Below, one piece after another: positions 8,621 through 17,603 of a DNA stretch of 64,000 nt. The position numbers and the translations under genes are program-made. The notes below the pieces were generated by a model. That model had not been told where the DNA came from and searched no databases. It saw only the letters and a program-made list of their open reading frames with translations. Each line of letters begins with the position of its first letter. Positions within the stretch are counted from its first letter, which is position 1. Origin of the DNA: Sphingomonas piscis (GTDB taxonomy: Bacteria > Pseudomonadota > Alphaproteobacteria > Sphingomonadales > Sphingomonadaceae); contig NZ_CP049869.1 in NCBI RefSeq assembly GCF_011300455.1, positions 744,001-808,000 of the forward strand. The letters run 5' to 3'.

Positions 8621-11600
8621 CTAGAACTTCACCCGGACGCCGAACTGATAGCGCCGGTCGACCCGGTTCCAGGCAGAGTCGAAGTAGACCGGCTTGGCGC
8701 CGGGCGTCGCAATCGAGTCACCGAAAATCTGCTGTTCGTACACGGTAGTCGTGTTCAGCAGGTTCGATGCGTCGAGCGACAGTTCGAGGTATTTGTTGAT
8801 CGAGTAGCGGATCGACCCGTCGAGGAAGCCCGCGGCCTTCTGGTACACCGGAAGGCCGATGCAGCAGTCGAGGTTGTTGGTGAGGTACCGCGAGCGCCAG
8901 TTGTAGGCGAGGCGAACGCCGAGCGGTCCCTTTTCGTAAAGGGCCACGGCGTTGAACGTGTGCTTGGATATGCCCTGCAGCTTGTGGGAGTCGATCAGCG
9001 CCGTTCCGCCTTCCACCGGAACGCCGATGCCGACCGCGCCAACGCCACCGCCCGACGTCGCATTGATCAAGTTGGAATTGTTGATCCCCGATTGCTTGAC
9101 GTAGGTGTAGTTGAGCTGGGTACCCAGCCCGTCAAACGGCTGTGGCAGGAAGTCGAAGAAGGTCTGGAACGCCGCTTCGAACCCGTAGAGCTTGCCGCCG
9201 CCCTTTTCATTGTCCGGCCCACGCACTTCGACATTCTGGGTCGATCCATTGTTCGTGAACTGCCGGGTAAACAGGCCGTAGGAAACCGTGTTGCGCAGCT
9301 TCTTGTAGAAGGCGTCCACGGTGAAGGAGCTGCTAGGTCCGAAATATTTCTCGAACGAGACATCGAACTGGTCGGCGACGACCGGCTTCAGGCCGGCATT
9401 GCCCGCTTCGGCACGGAACACGAAGTTGTACCCCGTGACGTTTGCCGCCGTGTGCGCCGCCGTGGGCGAATTATAAACCACGTAGGGCGAGTCCGGGCCG
9501 GTGTTGATGACCGGCGCGTTGATCGACACGAAGTTGCGCAACAGGCCAATGTCCGGCCGCGAGATTGCGCGAGAGTAAGCGAAGCGGACGTAGGTGCGGT
9601 CGGGAAGGCCCAAGCGCAGGTTGAAGCTTGGCAGCCAATTGGTGAATGACGCCTTGTAGGTGTCGTCCGTGCCGCCGCCGCTGGCGAACGCGATCGTGTC
9701 GGCAGTCAGGTAGCAACGCGGATTGACCACCGCATTGCCCGACAGCGGGGTCCCGCAAGCGGGCAGCGACAGCAAGGTCGTCGCTGCCGGGAAAGCGACC
9801 GAACCGCGGCTGTTCTCCGTCGTGCGAACGACGCGCAGGCCGATGTTACCCTTGACCGTGACGTTGCCGAACAAGGTCGTATCGTCGCCGCCGAACCGCA
9901 GCATCGCATAGCCGGCGAGCGTCCGTTCCTTGAGGCGCATCACCTCCGACGGGGTGAAGCAATCATGCTCCGTCGCCTCGGGCCGATCGCAGATGGCGGT
10001 GTAGCCGCTTCCGATCGGCGAATTGGTGGCGGCGCCGCCAAGCGCGCCGATCAGCCGGTCGAAATCGCGGAGCGTGTCGCGGTTCAGATAGACGAGATCG
10101 CCATTGTCGTAGACGTCGCCGTCATAGAAGTTGCCTCCGCCCAGCGCGTAGGACTCCCAGATGCCATCGCCATAACCCTGGAACGGCGGATGTCCTGCGG
10201 CGCACGCGGGATAGGGCGCCGGCGACGTATTGTCCGCGTTGAATCCCGGACCGTTGCAGTTCCAGCTGGCCGCGATTGGCGTCCAGTTGAAGGTAGAGTA
10301 ACGCACCGTTTGCTTGCGCTCGGCATTGCGGACGCCAACCTTCAGCGAGTCCAGCCATCCGCCTTCGTCGAAGTCATATTCGGCATCGGCACGCAGCGCG
10401 AGTTCGGTACCGTCATTGTCCTCGACATGACCCTGGATGAACGGGATCCAGTAGTTGTGAGGATTGGCCAGCCCGCCGTCGGCGTAGTTGACGTTCGATC
10501 CGGGCAGCGAGGTGATCTGCGGGGTGCCGTCGCTGTTCACCCGATAGTCCATGTTCGCCAGCGATCCCGCGGCCACCAGGATATCGTTGTTGTAAGTGGT
10601 CGCATCGACATATTGCACATCGAAGTTGGTGTGCAGGCGGTCGGTAACGTCCCACCGCGCATTGAGCGAATAATCCTTCGTTCCTTCTCGGTGACCGAAA
10701 TTCCGCGCCTCATTTTCGAAACGCATTCCGTCCCGAAGCGATGAGCAGGGACGGTTCGTCCCACCCGCGCAGGAATTGACGAACGGAATGCCGGGCACGG
10801 CCGAGCCGGTGTCGGCCGCCGCCTGGTCGCTCTCGAAGCTTCCACGCCAGAAGCCATGCCCTTGGGTCAAGACGCCGGACTGGAGCATGCCATCCGATCC
10901 GAACGCAAGCGCGGGTGTTCCGGGCGCGGGGCCGAGGATAGTGCTGGTCCGCGGGAAGAAGGCGGGCGTGCCGAAGTAATTGCCGTCGAAGATGGCGTGG
11001 CTGGCTCGTTCGAACCAGGCGTTCTTGTAATGCGAGTTGGTATATTGCGCGGTCAGACGGAAATTGCCGGCGACATTCTCATATTGCGCGGCCGCAGCGA
11101 TACCGCGCCGCTTGCGATCATAGTCGACTTCGGAAAACCGCACCCCATCAGGCGCATAGGCCCAACCCGTGCCGCCGAACGGATTGCCGTTGCAGGCAAC
11201 CGCGCCATTGGTGATCGTTGCGCTGGCCTGCGTGCCGAAGCCGCCGGTGCAATAGGTGTCGATCTTATCCATGATGACGCTTTCGGTCCGCGTCACGACA
11301 TGGGACTGGGCGTAATCGGCCATCAGGCCGAAGCGGCCGGCTTCCGTATCCCAAGTATTGCTGACCAGCGCCGAGAATTCGGGCGTCCAGCGTCCTGAAC
11401 GATCGCCATAGTTCATCCGGAAGGTGCCGGTTGCCTGCAGTCCCTTGCTGTCGAACGGCAACCGCGTGCGCAGATTGACCGTGCCCGCAATGCCGCCCTC
11501 GATCATCTCGGCAGTTAAATTCTTGTATGCGTCGACACCGGCGAGCAGCTCGGGCGAAACGTCGTTGAAGTTCAGCCCCCGGGCCGAGTCCGCGGAGAAG

Positions 11601-12058
11601 CTGTCGCGCCCGTTGAACTCGGTCTTCACGAATGGAAGGCCACGGATCAGGACGCTGGTCGGCTCGCCCGACGGGTGGGTGCTGTCGTCCGCGGACTGCA
11701 ACCGGTTCACTGTGATGCCGGGAACGCGGGACAATGCTTCGGACGCGGACTTGTCCGGGAAGGCGCCGATGTCGGTCGCCGTGATGGAATCGACGACGGT
11801 GTTGGCGTTACGCTTGATGTCCTGCGATGTTGCCAAGGCGCGGCGGACGCCGACAACGACGATGTCGTCGCCGGGCGAGGCCTGCGACGGCGCTTCCGTG
11901 CTGCCGGTGGAAGATTGCTGGGCCTGCGCGGCCTGGTCGTCAGTGGTTGCGCTGTCCTGCGCATGCGCCGCACCGGAGGCGACCACCGTTAATGCAAAAA
12001 CGGAAACGCTGTTGCGGAATATTGCGCTGCACGCGGCACGCGAACGGCCCTTGATCAT
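8621..12058 (-). CDS. TonB-dependent outer-membrane receptor (probable oligosaccharide uptake)
   Basis: A 1145-residue receptor. The signal peptide ends at about residue 34 (AHAQD), an acidic Gln/Ala linker follows, then a TonB-box-like DDIVVVGVRRAL (64-75), the plug domain (SITATDIGAFPDKSASEALSRVPGITVNRL, about 91-120, then VLIRGLPFVKTEFNG), and a long beta-barrel ending in RRYQFGVRVKF with the terminal aromatic residue. Family knowledge: such receptors use TonB/ExbBD energy to import scarce ligands. Its place between an MFS permease, halogenase-like genes and GH97 points to alpha-glucan oligosaccharides. A GGGGGTG ribosome site precedes the ATG. Upstream lie several TTTGCA palindromes that probably bind the nearby LacI protein. 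Confidence 0.93.
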   Translation of the reverse strand: MIKGRSRAACSAIFRNSVSVFALTVVASGAAHAQDSATTDDQAAQAQQSSTGSTEAPSQASPGDDIVVVGVRRALATSQDIKRNANTVVDSITATDIGAFPDKSASEALSRVPGITVNRLQSADDSTHPSGEPTSVLIRGLPFVKTEFNGRDSFSADSARGLNFNDVSPELLAGVDAYKNLTAEMIEGGIAGTVNLRTRLPFDSKGLQATGTFRMNYGDRSGRWTPEFSALVSNTWDTEAGRFGLMADYAQSHVVTRTESVIMDKIDTYCTGGFGTQASATITNGAVACNGNPFGGTGWAYAPDGVRFSEVDYDRKRRGIAAAAQYENVAGNFRLTAQYTNSHYKNAWFERASHAIFDGNYFGTPAFFPRTSTILGPAPGTPALAFGSDGMLQSGVLTQGHGFWRGSFESDQAAADTGSAVPGIPFVNSCAGGTNRPCSSLRDGMRFENEARNFGHREGTKDYSLNARWDVTDRLHTNFDVQYVDATTYNNDILVAAGSLANMDYRVNSDGTPQITSLPGSNVNYADGGLANPHNYWIPFIQGHVEDNDGTELALRADAEYDFDEGGWLDSLKVGVRNAERKQTVRYSTFNWTPIAASWNCNGPGFNADNTSPAPYPACAAGHPPFQGYGDGIWESYALGGGNFYDGDVYDNGDLVYLNRDTLRDFDRLIGALGGAATNSPIGSGYTAICDRPEATEHDCFTPSEVMRLKERTLAGYAMLRFGGDDTTLFGNVTVKGNIGLRVVRTTENSRGSVAFPAATTLLSLPACGTPLSGNAVVNPRCYLTADTIAFASGGGTDDTYKASFTNWLPSFNLRLGLPDRTYVRFAYSRAISRPDIGLLRNFVSINAPVINTGPDSPYVVYNSPTAAHTAANVTGYNFVFRAEAGNAGLKPVVADQFDVSFEKYFGPSSSFTVDAFYKKLRNTVSYGLFTRQFTNNGSTQNVEVRGPDNEKGGGKLYGFEAAFQTFFDFLPQPFDGLGTQLNYTYVKQSGINNSNLINATSGGGVGAVGIGVPVEGGTALIDSHKLQGISKHTFNAVALYEKGPLGVRLAYNWRSRYLTNNLDCCIGLPVYQKAAGFLDGSIRYSINKYLELSLDASNLLNTTTVYEQQIFGDSIATPGAKPVYFDSAWNRVDRRYQFGVRVKF

Positions 12059-12139
12059 CTGACACCCCCTTCATGCGCTGGCACTCTTACTGGCGCCATG
12101 TGCAATAATTTGTCGCAAATTTATGCAAAGCGCAAGAGG

Positions 12140-12194
12140 GTTTGCAAACACTCCTCTGAACCAGACCCTATTGCTTCTATGCAAAACTTTGCAT
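12140..12194. promoter_or_regulatory. TTTGCA-type operators upstream of the TonB receptor
   Basis: Two perfect palindromes lie in the 135-base gap before the receptor gene: GTTTGCAAAC (12140-12149) and ATGCAAA-AC-TTTGCAT (12179-12194). More TTTGC half-sites occur at 12107-12130. The second palindrome touches the stop codon of the upstream MFS gene. LacI-family operators usually have a central CG or GC in such a dyad, so GTTTGCAAAC is the better candidate. Binding by the LacI protein at 13749 is inferred from proximity. Confidence 0.5.
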
Positions 12195-13705
12195 TACATG
12201 TGCAAATCGGGTGCAAGAGGATCCGACTCGCGGGGGATCAAAAAGGTGAGGACGGCAGCAATCAGGAAGGCCGCGGCAGCGATGTCGAGCGCCCGAGTCG
12301 GATCGTCGCCGAACAGGTTCCCGATCATCGGCCCAAGGACGGCCGCCGCCGCCAGCTGCGGCAGCACGAGGAACATGTTGTGAATGCCCATGTAGACGCC
12401 GACCCGCTCCGGCGGGACGGCGCTTGCCACCATCGCATATGGTGTCGACAGGACCGATCCCCAGGCGCACCCAATCGCCGCGGTGGGGAGCCACAGCAGG
12501 CCCGGGTCGTCCACGGCGCCGATCCCGGCAAAGCCCAAGGCGCCCACTGCAAGGCACAAGGCGTGCGATCCGCGCCGTCCAAGCACGCCGACGATAGCGG
12601 GCAGCAAGAGCGCGAAAAGGGCGGCACAGCCGTTGTAGGCCGCAAACAGGATGCCCACAGCGTCGGCGGCTTCGTTGTACCGGGCGCTTCCAGCCACCGG
12701 CGCGCCATAGTGCAGGTTCGCCACTGCGGGCACCAGGTAGACCCACATGGCGAACAGCCCGAACCAGGTCGCGAACTGCGTCCAGGCCAACCGGCGCATA
12801 ACCCTGGGCATGGTGATGATGGCGGTCGCAACTGCACCTGCCTGCGACGCGAAGCGGATGGAGGGCCAGGCTGCCAGCAGCTGGATCACCCCGTATGCGG
12901 CGATGACGCCGCACAGGAGATAGCCTTCGCGGTGAAGGTCAAGAACCGCGACACTCGCCGTGCCCCCGGCCGCCAGCAGAACCCACACGCCTCCCCGCCG
13001 GGCGAGCTGCCGCGCGTTGTCGGGCTTGCTGAGGACCCCGGCCGACGCAACCTCGGCCGGCGCCGGCGGCTCCCGCGTGGCGACTACGGACCACAGAACG
13101 GTCAGCAGCACGCCAGCAGCGCCCGTATAGAAAGCCGCGTGCACGGATGGCGGCAGTCCGTCAGGCGACGATCCGCCCGACCAGCCGAGCCAGTTCCCGA
13201 AGATCCATGGCAGCAGGGAGGCAAACACCGCTCCGCTGCCGATGAACAAAACTTGCATGGCAAAGCCGGCGTCGCGCTGCTCCTCCGGCAGGACGTCCGC
13301 GAGCAAGGCGCGGAACGGCTCCATCACGACATTGATGGAAATGGTAAGAAGCCACAGGCCCGCACTGGCGGTCCACACACTGGTGACGTTGGGCATCAGC
13401 AGCAGGGAAAGTGCGGTCAGGAACGCGCCTGCAAGCAGGAACGGACGCCGGCGGCCGAGCGGTCCCCGCGTCCGGTCGCTCCACTGGCCAATAATCGGCT
13501 GGACGATCAGACCGGCGATCGGCCCGGCAATCCACAGCATGGGCAATTCGGCAACGTCGGCGCCCAAGGTTTGGAAGATCCGGCTCGTGTTGACGTTCTG
13601 GAGACCCCAGACGATCTGCACGCCGAACAGCCCGCAACAGATGCTGGCGATTTGCCCGATCGACAGGCGCGGGCGCGTTTCGGGACCTTGGGGCGGAGGG
13701 TTCAA
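12194..13705 (-). CDS. MFS sugar transporter, GPH/SLC45-like (maltose or sucrose permease type)
   Basis: A 503-residue protein with about 12 hydrophobic segments and the loop motif GQWSDRTRGPLGRRRPF (about 73-89), which is typical of the GPH/SLC45 sucrose-maltose permeases. Family members are proton-driven disaccharide or oligosaccharide importers of the inner membrane. Here it is the first gene of the leftward alpha-glucan locus and is divergent from the LacI regulator, whose start lies only 43 bases away, so they probably share a control region. The protein ends 135 bases before the receptor gene, which has its own operator region. Substrate (maltose or maltodextrin) is inferred from GH97 and context. 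Confidence 0.85.
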   Translation of the reverse strand: MNPPPQGPETRPRLSIGQIASICCGLFGVQIVWGLQNVNTSRIFQTLGADVAELPMLWIAGPIAGLIVQPIIGQWSDRTRGPLGRRRPFLLAGAFLTALSLLLMPNVTSVWTASAGLWLLTISINVVMEPFRALLADVLPEEQRDAGFAMQVLFIGSGAVFASLLPWIFGNWLGWSGGSSPDGLPPSVHAAFYTGAAGVLLTVLWSVVATREPPAPAEVASAGVLSKPDNARQLARRGGVWVLLAAGGTASVAVLDLHREGYLLCGVIAAYGVIQLLAAWPSIRFASQAGAVATAIITMPRVMRRLAWTQFATWFGLFAMWVYLVPAVANLHYGAPVAGSARYNEAADAVGILFAAYNGCAALFALLLPAIVGVLGRRGSHALCLAVGALGFAGIGAVDDPGLLWLPTAAIGCAWGSVLSTPYAMVASAVPPERVGVYMGIHNMFLVLPQLAAAAVLGPMIGNLFGDDPTRALDIAAAAFLIAAVLTFLIPRESDPLAPDLHM

Positions 13706-13748
13706 CCGCTAGGCTCCGGCCCGGCGAATCATTAGGGACGGGGCAGGA

Positions 13749-14762
13749 ATGAACGACCAGACCAACAGCAAGACGACGCTGGAGCAGATCGCCAAGCTGG
13801 CCGGCGTGTCCATCTCAACCGTGTCGCGGGCACTCAACGATCACCCCCTGATCAGCCGAAGCACCAAGGAGCGGATCTGGGCGCTGGCACATGAGCAGGA
13901 CTATACCTTCCGCCAGGCCATGCCAACCGCGCCGATCGGAGCGGAAGGATCCATCGCGATTGTCATGCCCTACTTCCACGGGCGGCCACTTCCCTTATCG
14001 CACCCCTTCTTCCTGGAGCTGCTGGCAAGCATCGGCGAAGCAGCCCGCGCCCGTTCGTGCGACTTCACGGTCAGCCACGTAGCACCCGCAAGCTACGGCG
14101 ACCTGGTCCTTGCCACGACCACCAGCCGCGCCAGCGGCGTCATCTTTCTGGGACAAAGCGCGCTTCACCGCGAGCTGAACAAACTTGCCGAAACTCCGGC
14201 AAGGTTCGTCGTCTGGGGCGCCAATCTGCCGGGGCAAAGTTATCGCACGATCGGCTCCGACAATCTGATGGGCGGCCGCCGCGCAACCATGCACCTTGCA
14301 CGGCTGGGCCGGAAAGCCATCGCCTTTGTCGGCGGCACTGACCCTGAGGCCATGCAGCGGCGCCGCGGCTACCTGGACGCGCTGAAGCAGGCAGGCATTG
14401 CGTCCAACCCTGACCTTGTCTGCGAAGCGGAGTTCGAACTGGAATCGGCCGAAGCGGCGGTCGGAAGCCTGCTTCGGCGCGGGATCACCTTCGACGCCGT
14501 CGTGGCGGGCAGCGACCTGACTGCATTAGGCGCTATCCGCGCACTGCGCGATCGCGGCCTCAGCGTTCCCCAGGACGTGTCGGTAGTCGGCTACGACGAC
14601 ATGCTGCTGGCTCGGCTCAGCACACCCGCACTTACGACGATCAGGCAGGACACTCAGGAAGCCGGACGTCTTCTTGTGTCCAGCGTCCTGGACCAGCATG
14701 CATCCGATCAGTCTCGACGGCTTTCCACCGAACTGGTCGTGAGAGAGTCCTGCGGCGCGTAA
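13749..14762 (+). CDS. LacI-family transcriptional regulator of the alpha-glucan locus
   Basis: A 337-residue regulator. The N-terminal helix-turn-helix reads TLEQIAKLAGVSISTVSRALNDHPLIS (residues 9-35), with the hinge after it. A periplasmic-binding-protein-like sugar-binding domain fills residues 65-330 (VVGYDDMLLARLSTPALTTIRQD near the end). The gene is divergent from the MFS permease with a 43-base gap. By family analogy it represses the permease and receptor genes until a sugar ligand binds. The TTTGCA dyads before the receptor are the likely targets. A GGGGCAGGA ribosome site lies directly before the ATG. Confidence 0.9.
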   Translation: MNDQTNSKTTLEQIAKLAGVSISTVSRALNDHPLISRSTKERIWALAHEQDYTFRQAMPTAPIGAEGSIAIVMPYFHGRPLPLSHPFFLELLASIGEAARARSCDFTVSHVAPASYGDLVLATTTSRASGVIFLGQSALHRELNKLAETPARFVVWGANLPGQSYRTIGSDNLMGGRRATMHLARLGRKAIAFVGGTDPEAMQRRRGYLDALKQAGIASNPDLVCEAEFELESAEAAVGSLLRRGITFDAVVAGSDLTALGAIRALRDRGLSVPQDVSVVGYDDMLLARLSTPALTTIRQDTQEAGRLLVSSVLDQHASDQSRRLSTELVVRESCGA

Positions 14763-14836
14763 GGCGCGCTCATTTCAAGCTACGCTGGATGATAGATATA
14801 GCCGCACAGCTTTCAGCAGCGTGTGCAGTGAGTGCA

Positions 14837-14922
14837 TGGTGCGGACGGCGGGACTCGAACCCGCACGCCCTGAGGGCAGAAGATTTTAAGTCTCCAGCGT
14901 CTACCGGTTCCGCCACGTCCGC
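14837..14922 (-). tRNA. tRNA-Leu (anticodon UAA)
   Basis: An 86-base class II tRNA on the minus strand. The acceptor strands GCGGACG and CGTCCGC pair fully, the discriminator is A, and CCA is encoded (14837-14839). The anticodon loop CTTAAAA within a GGAGA/TCTTC stem gives anticodon TAA. A long variable arm (TGCCCTCAGGGCG) and the T-arm GCGGGTTCGAGTCCCGC are present. Confidence 0.96.
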
Positions 14923-15176
14923 GCCAAGCGGCACGCTCTATCGCAGCGGCAGCAAGGGCGCTAGCGGCTGCGTCTTCCTAAGGTCGCTCGCGGCACCTTC
15001 ACTGCGCCGAGAACATCGCAACACTTGCGCTATCTAGCGCATGCGCCACGCCCGGCGGGCAGAGTAGATGGGAGACTCTCCGAACTGAGCCGGGCTCTTG
15101 GTGGGGCGGTAAGGAGCGGACTGCGCGGGTTGCTGATCCCCGGCAGGACCCATCAACGGAGTAGCCCGGTCGAGCC
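14923..15176. other. non-coding gap with a perfect inverted repeat
   Basis: No convincing gene was found in these 254 bases between tRNA-Leu and ihfB. They hold a perfect dyad TGCGCTA-TC-TAGCGCA at 15026-15041. It lacks a T-run on either side, so it is not a standard terminator. It could be an operator or an RNA hairpin. Confidence 0.4.
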
Positions 15177-15473
15177 TTATTCGGCGGTCACTTCGCCAAG
15201 GTTCAAGCGCTCGCGCATTTCCTTGCCGGGCTTGAAATATGGGACGCGCTTGGCGTCGACATCGACAGCCTCGCCGGTGCGCGGGTTGCGCCCGACGCGG
15301 GCATCGCGGCCCCGGGTCGAGAAGGCGCCAAAGCCACGAAGCTCGACACGGCCGCCACTGGCAAGCTGTTCGGTGATGGAGTCGAAGAACGCGTTTACAG
15401 CCGTCTCGATCTCACGCTGCGTGAGGTCAGGAAAGTCGGTGCACAGTTTCTGCACTAGTTCCGAACGAATCAT
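15177..15473 (-). CDS. ihfB: integration host factor subunit beta
   Basis: A 98-residue DNA-bending protein of the HU/IHF family. It begins [10 protein letters not shown], has the dimerisation helices in residues 1-40, and carries the beta-arm with the RNPRTGE motif (around 62-68) and the C-terminal [13 protein letters not shown] helix. The beta chain is distinguished from alpha by its start and by the rpsA neighbour, since rpsA followed by ihfB is a classic order. IHF bends DNA at recombination, replication and promoter sites as an alpha/beta heterodimer. The start at 15473 follows GGGGA at a 5-base spacing. The longer reading frame upstream is not needed. Confidence 0.93.
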   Translation of the reverse strand: MIRSELVQKLCTDFPDLTQREIETAVNAFFDSITEQLASGGRVELRGFGAFSTRGRDARVGRNPRTGEAVDVDAKRVPYFKPGKEMRERLNLGEVTAE

Positions 15474-15563
15474 CGGCGTCCCCGCTGCCGGCCCTTCGGG
15501 CCTCCTTGAGCAGCGCGCCCCCTGCACATCTGCTCAGTCCGCAAACATTCTCACAATGGCTGC

Positions 15564-15584
15564 CCCCGCGCAACCCGCGCGGGG
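15564..15584 (-). terminator. GC-rich hairpin between rpsA and ihfB
   Basis: A perfect 8-base stem CCCCGCGC/GCGCGGGG with a 5-base loop lies 14 bases after the rpsA stop. No U-run follows, so it may act as an attenuator or mRNA 3' stabiliser rather than a full terminator. A second small stem (GGCCC-TTC-GGGCC, 15490-15502) sits just before the ihfB ribosome site. Confidence 0.4.
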
Positions 15585-15597
15585 CAAACATCGAAGA

Positions 15598-17307
15598 TTA
15601 CTGCTTTTTCGCCTGCTTCAGGGCTTCGCCAAGGATGTCGCCGAGCGATGCACCCGAGTCCGACGAACCGTACTGGGCGACGGCCTGCTTCTCTTCGGCG
15701 ATCTGCATCGCCTTGATCGAGAAGTTGGGCTTCTTGGAACGGTCGAAGCCGATGACCATTGCATCGAACTTCTGGCCGACCTGGAAACGCTCCGGACGCT
15801 GCTCGTCGCGATCGCGGCCGAGATCGGTGCGCTTGATGAAGCCGGTCACGCCATCGTCGCCGACCTGAACTTCAAGGCCGCCGTCGCGGACTTCGAGAAC
15901 GGTGACGGTAACCACGTCGTTCTTGTTGACGCCAGCGCCGCCAGAGGCACCCGCAGCCGACACGCCGCCGCGCTCAAGCTGCTTCATGCCAAGGCTGATG
16001 CGCTCCTTCTCGACATCCACGTCGAGAACGACGGCCGTGACCGTCTCGCCCTTGTGATGAAGCTGAAGCGCTTCCTCGCCCGACACGCCCCAGGCGATGT
16101 CCGACATGTGGACCATGCCGTCGACGTCGCCTTCCAGGCCGATGAACAGTCCGAACTCGGTCGCATTCTTGACTTCGCCTTCGACCTGCGAACCGACGGG
16201 ATGCTTCTCGGCGAAGTCCGACCAGGGGTTCGACTGAGCCTGCTTGAGGCCCAGCGAAATCCGGCGCTTCTCCTCGTCGACCTCGAGCACCTTGACGTCC
16301 ACTTCCTGCGAAGTGCTGACGATCTTGCCCGGGTGGACGTTCTTCTTGGTCCAGCTCATCTCCGAAACGTGGACCAGCCCTTCGATACCCGGTTCCAGCT
16401 CCACGAAGGCGCCATATTCGGTGATGTTGGTGACGCGGCCGCGGAAAGTGCCTTCCAGCGGATACTTGGCGGCGGCGCCTTCCCACGGATCGCTCTCGAG
16501 CTGCTTCATGCCGAGGCTGATGCGCTGCGTGTCGCGGTTGATGCGGACGATCTGCACCTTCACCGTGTCGCCGATGTTCAGCACCTCGGACGGGTGATTG
16601 ACGCGCTTGTAGCTGATGTCGGTGACGTGCAGCAGGCCGTCGATGCCGCCCAGGTCCACGAAGGCGCCGTAATCGGTGATGTTCTTGACGACGCCGTCGA
16701 TCACCTGGCCCTCGGCCAGCGACTGGATCAGGCCCGAACGCTGCTCGGCGCGGGTTTCCTCAAGGATGGCGCGACGCGACACGACGATGTTGCCGCGGCG
16801 GCGGTCCATCTTCAAAATCTGGAACGGCTGGGCGATGTCCATCAGCGGGCCGACGTCGCGGACCGGACGGATGTCCACCTGCGAACCGGGAAGGAACGCC
16901 ACGGCGCCGCCGAGGTCGACGGTGAAGCCGCCCTTGACGCGGCCGAAGATCACGCCGTCGACGCGGTTGCCGGCTTCGAATTCCTTTTCAAGCTTGTCCC
17001 AGGCGGCTTCGCGGCGTGCGCGGTCGCGGCTGAGCATGGCTTCGCCGTTGGAATTCTCGACGCGGTCGACATAAACTTCGACTTCGTCGCCAACGTTCAG
17101 CTCGGCCTTCTGGCCCGGAGCGGCGAACTCGCGCAGCGGAACACGGCCTTCCGACTTCAATCCGACGTCAATCACCGCGAGATCATTTTCGATCGCAGTG
17201 ACGGTGCCCTTCACCACCTTGCCTTCGAAGGTTTCGTTTTCGCCACCTAGGCTCTGGTTCAGGAGGGCCGCGAAATCGTCGCGGGTCGGAAAGGCTGCTG
17301 TCGCCAT
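15598..17307 (-). CDS. rpsA: 30S ribosomal protein S1
   Basis: A 569-residue protein beginning MATAAFPTRDDFAALLNQSL, with six S1 RNA-binding repeats, each around 70-85 residues. The repeats are recognisable by GxV..I..(Y/F)GAFV(D/E)LG(G/E).. and GLVH.S(E/D)(M/I)SW patterns such as DYGAFVDLGGIDGLLHVTDISYKR and EYGAFVELEPGIEGLVHVSEMSWTKK. S1 binds mRNA leaders and is essential for initiation on most messages. Length matches the family. The ATG at 17307 is preferred over the 28-codon upstream extension because it starts the conserved N terminus. Normally cmk lies immediately upstream, but here cmk is 4.6 kb away. Confidence 0.97.
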   Translation of the reverse strand: MATAAFPTRDDFAALLNQSLGGENETFEGKVVKGTVTAIENDLAVIDVGLKSEGRVPLREFAAPGQKAELNVGDEVEVYVDRVENSNGEAMLSRDRARREAAWDKLEKEFEAGNRVDGVIFGRVKGGFTVDLGGAVAFLPGSQVDIRPVRDVGPLMDIAQPFQILKMDRRRGNIVVSRRAILEETRAEQRSGLIQSLAEGQVIDGVVKNITDYGAFVDLGGIDGLLHVTDISYKRVNHPSEVLNIGDTVKVQIVRINRDTQRISLGMKQLESDPWEGAAAKYPLEGTFRGRVTNITEYGAFVELEPGIEGLVHVSEMSWTKKNVHPGKIVSTSQEVDVKVLEVDEEKRRISLGLKQAQSNPWSDFAEKHPVGSQVEGEVKNATEFGLFIGLEGDVDGMVHMSDIAWGVSGEEALQLHHKGETVTAVVLDVDVEKERISLGMKQLERGGVSAAGASGGAGVNKNDVVTVTVLEVRDGGLEVQVGDDGVTGFIKRTDLGRDRDEQRPERFQVGQKFDAMVIGFDRSKKPNFSIKAMQIAEEKQAVAQYGSSDSGASLGDILGEALKQAKKQ

Positions 17308-17603
17308 AAAGTCGATTGTCTCTCGTTCTTCAAACGGGCCTGCCGCGTGACCGTCACCATGACGGGCATTCACATGCGGACCTGGTTGCATTCACCGCCG
17401 CGCACGGACCATCCGGTCGCAGCATCCTTGGGTATGGAAAGCTCCCGCAACGGCAGCACGAATGCGCGTCGGGCAGCGGCATGGAGCCGATTGCCAAACG
17501 CGCCAGGTAGAAGCTGCTCGCCGCGAGAGGCACTTGGCACACCCGCCGGACGGACGTCCCCTAGCCTAAAGGCCACAAAAGGACAAGGCTGAGCGCCGCC
17601 GCC

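Noticed and set aside
12098..13735. 545-residue open frame on the + strand
   Set aside because: Antisense to the GPH-type transporter. It is rich in Arg, Gln and His and lacks any recognisable domain.
15025..17250. 741-residue open frame on the + strand
   Set aside because: It is antisense to rpsA, has the His/Asp/Leu bias of a shadow frame, and shows no family motif.
17347..17357. GTGAC-C-GTCAC dyad upstream of rpsA as an operator
   Set aside because: It is short, in GC-rich DNA, and no second copy or partner regulator was seen. Nothing else convincing was found in the gap 17308-17603.
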